Source of the DNA: CAZKEG01 sp964601575
Lineage (GTDB): Bacteria > Desulfobacterota > Thermodesulfobacteria > Thermodesulfobacteriales > Thermodesulfatatoraceae
DNA length: 21,112 bases
NCBI GenBank assembly: GCA_964601575.1
Contig: CAZROA010000022.1
Coordinates: 1 to 21,112 of the forward strand
Reading direction: 5' to 3'
How positions within the stretch are numbered: the stretch's first letter is position 1; each line of letters starts with the position of its first letter. The translations under genes were made by a program, and so were the position numbers. The notes under the pieces were generated by a model. It was not told the origin of the DNA. It was given only the letters and a program-made list of their open reading frames with translations, and searched no databases. Of this stretch, positions 17,401 to 21,112 are shown piece by piece.

Positions 17401-17686
17401 AAAGATTCACCTCCGGCCAGGGGCGGGTAAAATCTTCTTCGGTGAGGTCAAGCTCGTGGCCGAGGACAACGGTGATCTGGCGATTTGGGAAATCTTCCCT
17501 ACCGAAAAAGGAAACGAGATGTTCCAGGGAGGAGTAACCGGTGATGATCACGTACCGGCCGGAGTCCAAGATATCCCGGCGAATGATATCTTCTACCTTG
17601 CTTGCCTCAAGATTCAAAGGAAAGCGTTCCGCCGGAGGCCAGCGCCGTTCGCAAAGCCTATCCAGAAGCGAAGCTTGTTTGAGCAC
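14447..17686 (-). CDS. Phospholipase D-like domain / SNF2-like helicase fusion protein
   Basis: This 1079-residue cytoplasmic protein has an N-terminal PLD-like domain with one HxK motif (H137, K139) followed by GSSN (150-153), which probably needs to dimerise to form a nuclease site. A superfamily 2 helicase core follows: Walker A DPTGAGKT (267-274), DEAH (356-359), TATP (385-388), motif V in SDAVAEGVNLQQA (717-729), and motif VI EQRIGRIERL (745-754). This arrangement is SNF2/RapA-like. Residues about 770-1079 match nothing I recognise. PLD and SNF2-like proteins occur together in some defence systems such as DISARM, but as separate subunits, so the fusion is only suggestive. The GTG start at 17686 lies 4 nt after the UPF0280 stop with AGGA upstream. 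Its bases look more GC-rich than the right end of the window. Confidence 0.88.
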   Translation of the reverse strand: MLKQASLLDRLCERRWPPAERFPLNLEASKVEDIIRRDILDSGRYVIITGYSSLEHLVSFFGREDFPNRQITVVLGHELDLTEEDFTRPWPEVNLSKEIREYWLSRGVSVSLCGALVRFLSELREGKICFRLGEGLHAKIYLGEEHAILGSSNFSRAGLKFQKEANCRFPKSDPRYQELALIVENFLKDSRDYQQEIISLLEDLLRYTTWQEVLAYAVLQIMEDDWLRQYEGLNRVLSALKLWPSQRQAVAQALWVLDNHGSVLIADPTGAGKTKVGIALLCALHYRLWARQEFRRASSFIICPPGVKDQWEEEASFEEVPFFPETISQGLLSIAESEARGRALDKIRRANVLLIDEAHNYLSRTSRRSQTIQLNSPAEHVILMTATPINRGVEDLLRLMEVLGLDNLSDEALETYHQMRREIDTGKRLSVEQFQKLKRYVQVFTVRRTKRELNRLIDREPEAYRDRFGRPCRFPKEICLLYPTEETERDRTLAKEIDRLARSLKGLVWLRKTIFDLWQGKAPPDPKSLAARLSAAPALARFNVKAMLRSSRAALVEHIEGTEVAQKVFGLKGKFKNITGDLLGSLAEWRRKVEDHFKRPPKEFLVPEWLEDKDKFLEVLTTEEELYRKISALAQEISDRRERGKVRFVKRLFEKHRLILAYDSRLITLAYFQELMADMAPEIETLLVTGTRRRERQKIKRLFSLGSEEKNVLALCSDAVAEGVNLQQASAVVFFDLPSVIRLAEQRIGRIERLDSPYPEVEIYWPNDAPEFCVSTDRRLVERHLLVENILGSNISIPEEFLSYIDGWQEEHISGSLMLELYERERRRTEASFWDELSDAFQPVKDLVEGDSPLVPEDIFRKLKGLNLCGTTLVSVVKTSRPWCFLCLRGDQRSSTAPRWIYLQKGEAPITDIFEICRKLRENLTHVEDSHPWTEEADSLLREFLSEIKAAEFSLLPARRRRALEVLRDVLKSYLRRAKRDEQRKLVISRLLYYLENYARENVDLYHLSQLWLDCLPSRFLELMQANKRRGPVLLKDLKRHLREHPLGTESLRYLLERIQTREPLEKRVIACILGVKGE

Positions 17687-17690
17687 AGGC

Positions 17691-18434
17691 TTATCCTGCT
17701 ATAGGAACTAATTCAACCCACTCACCCCAGGCCCAGAGCTTTTCGCCGAGGATGCAGACGAGCCCTTTGAGAGAGGGAATGCGGCGGGCCTGGCTAAGGA
17801 CCTTATCCCACGAGCGCTTGCCCTTGACCAGATTCCCCAGGGCCGTGGCGCAGGCATCGGCAAGCGCCGTGGAAGGGGCAAGTACACACACGGCATCGGC
17901 ACACCCGAGACTCAGGCTGTGCCCCACGGTGGCCGAGGAGGTACATACGCCAAGGGGCATCATAGAGGCGCGTATCTTTAGGCCTACGCGACCGGAAAGA
18001 GGTGAGGACCCGGCCCAGAGGGCCACCGTGGCCTCTCGCTTAAGGGCCAGGAAGATGTCTCCCCCGTTTTCCACCACCACTTCTTTGGTGAGTCCCTCCT
18101 CCATAAGCCGACGCCCCACCCTTTCGGCGATGGCCCCGGCCACCGCAGCCATCGGGCCAGTGCCTGCTGCCCTTGCGGCCTGGGCCATCTCCTTTACTAG
18201 GTCTGGCGCCGTGGGTTCGACCTTCACGGGTTTTAGGGCTTTCAGGAATTCAGGGTGGGCCATGATGTAGGCCTCAAGGGGGGAACGCTCCTCTTTGAGG
18301 AAGGTAAGGGCCTGCCTAGAAAGATCCCTTTCAGCCATGACCTGTAGGTCGGACTCCCTGTATACCACACGAAAAGGAACTAGGCCCCTCGGCCTTACTC
18401 GGTGACGATAATCGCGTATCTCAAACCCTTTCAT
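17691..18434 (-). CDS. UPF0280 family protein (ApbE-related)
   Basis: This 247-residue protein matches UPF0280, a family distantly related to the flavin transferase ApbE and of unknown function. GPMAAVAGAIAERVG followed by VVVENGGDIFLALK (about 110-155) is the family hallmark, and a Ser/Thr/Cys-rich stretch with GHSLSLGCADAV follows. No signal peptide is visible. The ATG at 18434 is preferred because it gives the usual family N-terminus; a TTG at 18470 would overlap the upstream ATPase gene. It sits 14 nt after the ATPase stop and 4 nt before the helicase start. It therefore appears to be part of their operon, though its usual contexts are metabolic. Confidence 0.85.
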   Translation of the reverse strand: MKGFEIRDYRHRVRPRGLVPFRVVYRESDLQVMAERDLSRQALTFLKEERSPLEAYIMAHPEFLKALKPVKVEPTAPDLVKEMAQAARAAGTGPMAAVAGAIAERVGRRLMEEGLTKEVVVENGGDIFLALKREATVALWAGSSPLSGRVGLKIRASMMPLGVCTSSATVGHSLSLGCADAVCVLAPSTALADACATALGNLVKGKRSWDKVLSQARRIPSLKGLVCILGEKLWAWGEWVELVPIAG

Positions 18435-18448
18435 TTCCCGCCATGCCC

Positions 18449-19831
18449 TCAAAGATCTTCTATAGTCCAAAGGAAGAGATCATCTCTCTTTTGAATCTCT
18501 TGCAGGAGGTCCTTTTTAAAGCCGCTACGCGAAAAGATAGCGTAATAAACCTTCCGTCCTTCCTGTGGAAAATTTTTGGCCTTGTCTTGGAGCTCATGAA
18601 AGACTTTGAGGCTTACCTTAGAACGTTGATATTTGCACTCTCCCAGAAGAACTTCCTTTTCTCCCAGGGCCACCACGTCTATCTCGATATCTTTAGACCA
18701 AAAACGCCCTATTTTTAAGATATCGAAAGGCAACGGCAGACGCCACACACTTTCGGCACAGACCCTCTCGAATACCGGAGCAGAAAAATGTTCCCAATCG
18801 GCCTTAATGCGCGAAAGGACCTCCTCTTTGCGGCCAGTCTCAAGATAACTCCGATAAGGGAAGACGTACCGAAACCAGAAACGAAAAAAGTTATCCCTGA
18901 TGAAATAAAGCCCTTTCTTACTCTTGGCGGGATTCTTTTCGGTAACGGGGACTTCGCGGTATACGAGATCAAGTTCCTGAAGTCGGTCGAGAAAGGAGGT
19001 CAGGTTACTGGTTTTCAAACCCAAACGTCTAGCAATATTTCCGATCTTGTGCTCCCCCTGAGCAATTACCTCCAGAATGGAAAAATAAGTAGTGGCCTCG
19101 CGTATTTCCTCCTGAAGAATGAAACGTGGCTCGTTATAAAGAGGTGAAAACGGTTCAAGAATACGTTCTGAAATGTTCCGCCAGAGGTCCTTTCGGCGTT
19201 CCAAAAGTTCGACATACCAGGGAGTGCCATTGGTGAGGGCATAAAACTTAAAGGCTTCATCCTTTGATATGTGGGGAAAAAATTCCAGGTAATCTGCAAA
19301 AGTAAGCGGGACAAGTTTCAGATCCAGGGTTCGGCGACCATAGAGAGGGCTTCGGTAACTCAGGGTGTGCCGGTACATGAGACCCAGGAGCGAACCGCAC
19401 AAAACCAACATGATTGGGCGGCCGAGGCAGCGGGTGTCCCATAGCTTTTGAAGAACCGAAGGAAGAGCCGGCGAGACCTGCAGGAGACAGGAAAATTCGT
19501 CAAGAGCCAGGACAAACTTCTTTTCGTTTGAACGGGCAAAAATCTTTTCCAAAAGATAAGTAAAAAGTTCCTCCCACCCGGGGAAAGATATCTTACCAAG
19601 TAAAGGATCTTCCAGGTCTTCGGCGGCGAGCCTTTTTAACCTTTCGCGCTGAAGAATTTCGCTTTCAAGGTCTGCCATGTAGTAGAGATGGGGCTTGTCT
19701 TTAAGGAACTCGTGCAAAAGACGCGTCTTCCCCACTCGACGCCGCCCGTAAAGAATGACCAGCGACGACCGCGGGGCACTGTATTCTTCCTCCAGTGCCT
19801 TCAGTTCCCGTGCTCTATCAACAAACTCCAT
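18449..19831 (-). CDS. AAA ATPase (ATPase_2) with DUF234 / PD-(D/E)xK-like C-terminus
   Basis: This 460-residue protein is of the archaeal-type ATPase family. The Walker A motif is GRRRVGKT (29-36) and Walker B is FVLALDEF (106-113; D111, E112). A winged-helix segment follows (about 244-292, HKIGNIARRLGLKTSNLTSFL). A DUF234 domain ends the protein, with D385 in EIDVVA and ECK at 398-400 forming a plausible PD-(D/E)xK nuclease site. Members are widespread in thermophiles and are suspected to act in DNA processing or defence; substrates are unknown. The ATG at 19831 is chosen because the family starts with this Glu-rich helix; a TTG at 19885 lacks a ribosome site. It is the first gene of a three-gene operon. 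Confidence 0.88.
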   Translation of the reverse strand: MEFVDRARELKALEEEYSAPRSSLVILYGRRRVGKTRLLHEFLKDKPHLYYMADLESEILQRERLKRLAAEDLEDPLLGKISFPGWEELFTYLLEKIFARSNEKKFVLALDEFSCLLQVSPALPSVLQKLWDTRCLGRPIMLVLCGSLLGLMYRHTLSYRSPLYGRRTLDLKLVPLTFADYLEFFPHISKDEAFKFYALTNGTPWYVELLERRKDLWRNISERILEPFSPLYNEPRFILQEEIREATTYFSILEVIAQGEHKIGNIARRLGLKTSNLTSFLDRLQELDLVYREVPVTEKNPAKSKKGLYFIRDNFFRFWFRYVFPYRSYLETGRKEEVLSRIKADWEHFSAPVFERVCAESVWRLPLPFDILKIGRFWSKDIEIDVVALGEKEVLLGECKYQRSKVSLKVFHELQDKAKNFPQEGRKVYYAIFSRSGFKKDLLQEIQKRDDLFLWTIEDL

Positions 19832-19842
19832 TTTCGTCTTGA

Positions 19843-19855
19843 GATTATAATAATC
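19843..19855 (-). promoter_or_regulatory. Consensus -10 element within a small palindrome before the ATPase gene
   Basis: On the minus strand a perfect TATAAT (19844-19849) ends 12 nt before the ATPase ATG, with a weak GCTTGT-like -35 at 17 nt. Transcription would begin only a few bases before the ATG, which fits the absence of a Shine-Dalgarno sequence and suggests a leaderless mRNA. The -10 sits in a perfect palindrome (GATTAT T ATAATC) that could serve as an operator. Confidence 0.4.
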
Positions 19856-20000
19856 TAGAAACGAAAACAAGCTTTTAAGTTTCAATACGTTACGGCCTAG
19901 GCTGCTTCAAATCCTGCTCGGTAAATTTTGTTTGATTAGTTTTTTGAAATTATCCAAAGGTCCCAGAGAGTGGTAGGTAAGGTATGGATGGTAGAAAAAT

Positions 20001-20033
20001 TGGTGCCGAGGGCGGGACTCGAACCCGCACGGC
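20001..20033 (-). other. tRNA 3' fragment (Leu-like), probable attachment site
   Basis: On the minus strand this reads as the end of a tRNA: T stem GCGGG, T loop TTCGAGT, T stem CCCGC, acceptor strand CCTCGGC, then A and CCA at the 3' end. The acceptor predicts a GCCGAGG 5' strand, as in many tRNA-Leu genes. No such segment, D-arm or anticodon arm occurs upstream (20034-20280), so the gene is truncated. A tRNA 3' end without its 5' half is the usual footprint of tyrosine-recombinase integration. The side that diverges from tRNA sequence (above 20033) is the element side; the flank below 20001 is chromosomal. Confidence 0.7.
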
Positions 20034-20089
20034 TAGAACTATTTTCACAAGAAAATTAAAGAAAATTGTCGAAATCATGAGATCGTAAC

Positions 20090-20127
20090 TGTCCCCAGAC
20101 TGTCCCCGAGTGTCCCCAAATGTCCCC
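20090..20127. repeat. Four TGTCCCC direct repeats phased by 10-11 bp
   Basis: TGTCCCC occurs at 20090-20096, 20101-20107, 20111-20117 and 20121-20127, so the copies start 11, 10 and 10 bp apart, on one face of the helix. A degenerate copy (TGTCTTCCCC) follows at about 20133. The array lies about 60 bp from the tRNA fragment, as arm-type integrase or excisionase sites often do. A second pair, AAGAAAATT at 20049-20057 and 20059-20067, has the same 10-bp period. It could alternatively be decayed coding sequence of an integrase tail. Confidence 0.6.
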
Positions 20128-20219
20128 AATGTTGTCTTCCCCTTGATACTCAAGGCTTCCGAGAAGATTCAGTATTTTCTTCTTTCTTCTTTATTGTAAC
20201 CGGGAAGACTTTGAAAGAT

Positions 20220-20263
20220 GGTTGACCTACCCTAGAAATATTCTTTTATAGGGTAAGTCAACC
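20220..20263. repeat. 15-bp inverted repeat with 14-nt loop downstream of the small minus-strand gene
   Basis: GGTTGACCTACCCTA (20220-20234) is complementary to TAGGGTAAGTCAACC (20249-20263) except for one position. In minus-strand RNA that position is a G-U pair, so the stem is unbroken in that transcript. It begins 18 nt after the stop of the minus-strand gene, a terminator position, but no T-run follows. It may be a terminator-like or protein-binding hairpin. Confidence 0.5.
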
Positions 20264-20280
20264 TGGCTTCCTGGCTACGT

Positions 20281-20676
20281 TTAAAAATCTTTGCCCGCCC
20301 CGTTAAGGGGGAGGGATATCTCTAATCTCATTTCTCGAATCTTTTTTTGTTCTTCTCTGAGTTCTGTTTCGGTGAATGCTTTTAAAGCCTTCTTAGGTGT
20401 GGGATAAATAACTGCTACAGGCCGTATGTATATAATTTCATCTTCTTCTTGGATAGTAGCTAATTTCCTCGTTTCATAATTAGCCTCTTCTTCGGAAAAC
20501 CCGTATCTACGTAAAGCAGAATACATTAAAACGCAACGATCTATTTTTACTTTTTCCCTAAGTCTAGAGGCCCACTCCTTTAGGCCCAAAAACTCAAGAA
20601 GGCGAGCCAGCTTTAGCCAATTTTTCTCCGCCTCCAAAAAAGCAACGTAGTCGATCACGATGGTTTTACCCTTCAT
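20281..20676 (-). CDS. Hypothetical protein of the putative element
   Basis: I do not recognise this 131-residue protein. It has an N-terminal MKGKTIVIDYVAFLE segment and a helical middle rich in Lys/Glu/Leu (WLKLARLLEFLGLKEWASRL). A FSEEEANYETRKLATIQEEDE region is followed by a short beta strand IIYIRPVAVIYPT, then a charged C-terminal helix. No membrane segment, cysteine motif or clear DNA-binding helix is seen. The ATG at 20676 is chosen because AAGGAGG lies 8 nt upstream; a TTG at 20718 would start inside the palindrome. It is divergent from the membrane protein gene at 20737, and its codons are AT-rich like its neighbour's. Confidence 0.6.
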   Translation of the reverse strand: MKGKTIVIDYVAFLEAEKNWLKLARLLEFLGLKEWASRLREKVKIDRCVLMYSALRRYGFSEEEANYETRKLATIQEEDEIIYIRPVAVIYPTPKKALKAFTETELREEQKKIREMRLEISLPLNGAGKDF

Positions 20677-20692
20677 TCCTAATGCCTCCTTA

Positions 20693-20721
20693 ATTTTGTT
20701 CTCTACTTTAGAGAACAAAAT
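20693..20721. promoter_or_regulatory. 29-bp near-perfect palindrome between divergent genes
   Basis: ATTTTGTTCTCTA (20693-20705) and TAGAGAACAAAAT (20709-20721) are exact complements separated by CTT. The palindrome fills most of the 60 bp between two divergent start codons and is flanked on both sides by strong AGGAGG ribosome sites. It could be the operator of a repressor controlling both genes, or a hairpin in both 5' leaders. No separate promoter fits comfortably in the gap. Confidence 0.6.
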
Positions 20722-20736
20722 ACAAAGGAGGACCTT

Positions 20737-21112
20737 ATGGATAAGAAATCATTTACTACTAGCCATGAGATTTTCAGAACCAAAATTGAACTTTCATATA
20801 GGTTCTTTTGTTTTCTATTCTTCCTGGCGCTTGCTGGATGGATCGGGAGTTTAATTCTTCAGGCGGTTATCTTGAATCGAAATCTTTCAGAAGATCTATT
20901 TTTATGGGGAAAAAGTTTTCTTTCTGTTATTTGGCGATCAAAATTACCTGGCTTTAGCGATAAGACTATCCAAGTTTATTACTGTGTATTTGATATGGTG
21001 AAAAAAGATTTTCCTGTGATTCAACCATCTTGTGAATGGCTCATTCAATCCCCCAAGGTATTATTTCCCTACTACTCCGATCAACTAAAAAATTTAACTC
21101 TTCCTTTTCCAG
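20737..21112 (+). CDS. N-terminal part of an unidentified membrane protein (3' partial)
   Basis: An open frame of 125 codons runs from an ATG with AAAGGAGG 5 nt upstream to the window edge. It encodes a short charged leader, one strong membrane segment (FFCFLFFLALAGWIGSLILQ, about residues 23-42) and then a mostly polar region with several Trp and Tyr. The pattern loosely recalls membrane proteins of integrative conjugative elements, such as DUF4400-type or coupling-protein N-termini, but no motif confirms this. Codon use is AT-rich. It is divergent from the 20281-20676 gene across the palindrome. Confidence 0.6.
   Translation, partial: MDKKSFTTSHEIFRTKIELSYRFFCFLFFLALAGWIGSLILQAVILNRNLSEDLFLWGKSFLSVIWRSKLPGFSDKTIQVYYCVFDMVKKDFPVIQPSCEWLIQSPKVLFPYYSDQLKNLTLPFP

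Larger units (their letters stand above)
20034..21112. mobile_element. Probable end of an integrated element beginning at a tRNA 3' fragment
   Basis: To the right of the tRNA fragment the sequence is distinctly AT-rich compared with the rest of the window. It carries phased repeats, palindromes and two genes without recognisable families. This is the element side of the attachment site by geometry. No integrase, relaxase or transposase is seen inside the window, so the type (phage, integrative conjugative element, or island) is unknown. The element continues beyond the right edge. Confidence 0.5.

Noticed and set aside
20001..20110. Complete tRNA gene, possibly with an intron
   Set aside because: Only the T-arm and 3' acceptor are present. 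No GCCGAGG 5' acceptor strand, D-arm or anticodon arm is found on the minus strand up to 20280.
20090..20127. CRISPR array
   Set aside because: The repeats are only 7 bp with 3-4 bp between copies, far shorter than CRISPR repeats and spacers.
19950..20153. Small minus-strand protein gene of 67 residues
   Set aside because: It reads through the tRNA fragment and the TGTCCCC array, starts with TTG and has no ribosome site. It could at most be a decayed integrase tail; an in-frame TGA lies just upstream.

Overview
The window looks like a chromosomal segment of a thermophilic, anaerobic, hydrogen- and sulfur-metabolising bacterium of the Thermodesulfobacteria / Desulfobacterota type. The basis is a periplasmic [NiFe] hydrogenase, a c-heme chemoreceptor, a fused PurS-PurL, many ferredoxin-like cysteines, Lys/Glu-rich proteins and strong AGGAGG ribosome binding sites. 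The taxon is inferred from gene style only, because no rRNA or marker gene is present.

Positions 85-4047 (minus strand) hold a compact three-gene operon: [NiFe] hydrogenase large subunit, small subunit with a Tat signal, and a methyl-accepting chemotaxis protein whose periplasmic domain has a c-type heme motif. The small subunit and chemoreceptor overlap by ATGA. The large subunit ends exactly at the final ligand-motif His, so it has no maturation extension, as in known H2-sensing hydrogenases. The small subunit has a CxxD proximal-cluster motif and a Cys in place of the usual medial-cluster Pro. No cytochrome b or other electron acceptor is encoded beside it. I read this as a candidate H2-sensing chemotaxis module in which the hydrogenase passes electrons to the heme of the receptor. 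It is the most interesting item in the window.

Positions 4270-6646 (plus strand) carry an AIM24-family protein, a DUF362 protein with two [4Fe-4S] ferredoxin motifs, and a Mut7-C ribonuclease-like protein, tightly spaced or overlapping. Positions 6603-10491 (minus strand) carry a fused purSL gene followed by a secreted DUF4198 protein. A noncoding stretch (10492-10834) with several potential hairpins follows. Positions 10835-14419 (plus strand) carry a DUF5335-DUF2934 protein, trpD, and a Ktr-type K+ uptake pair (ktrB, ktrA).

Positions 14447-19831 (minus strand) are accessory in character: an AAA ATPase with a PD-(D/E)xK-like C-terminus, a UPF0280 protein, and a 1079-residue phospholipase D-like plus SNF2-like helicase fusion. 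The two outer genes could belong to a nucleic-acid defence or processing system.

From about 20001 to the right edge the sequence becomes AT-rich and looks like the end of an integrated element. There is a truncated 3' end of a tRNA (Leu-like) that marks an attachment site. Beside it are four TGTCCCC repeats spaced by about one helical turn, an inverted repeat, an unknown small gene, a 29-bp near-perfect palindrome between divergent genes, and the start of a membrane protein cut by the window edge.
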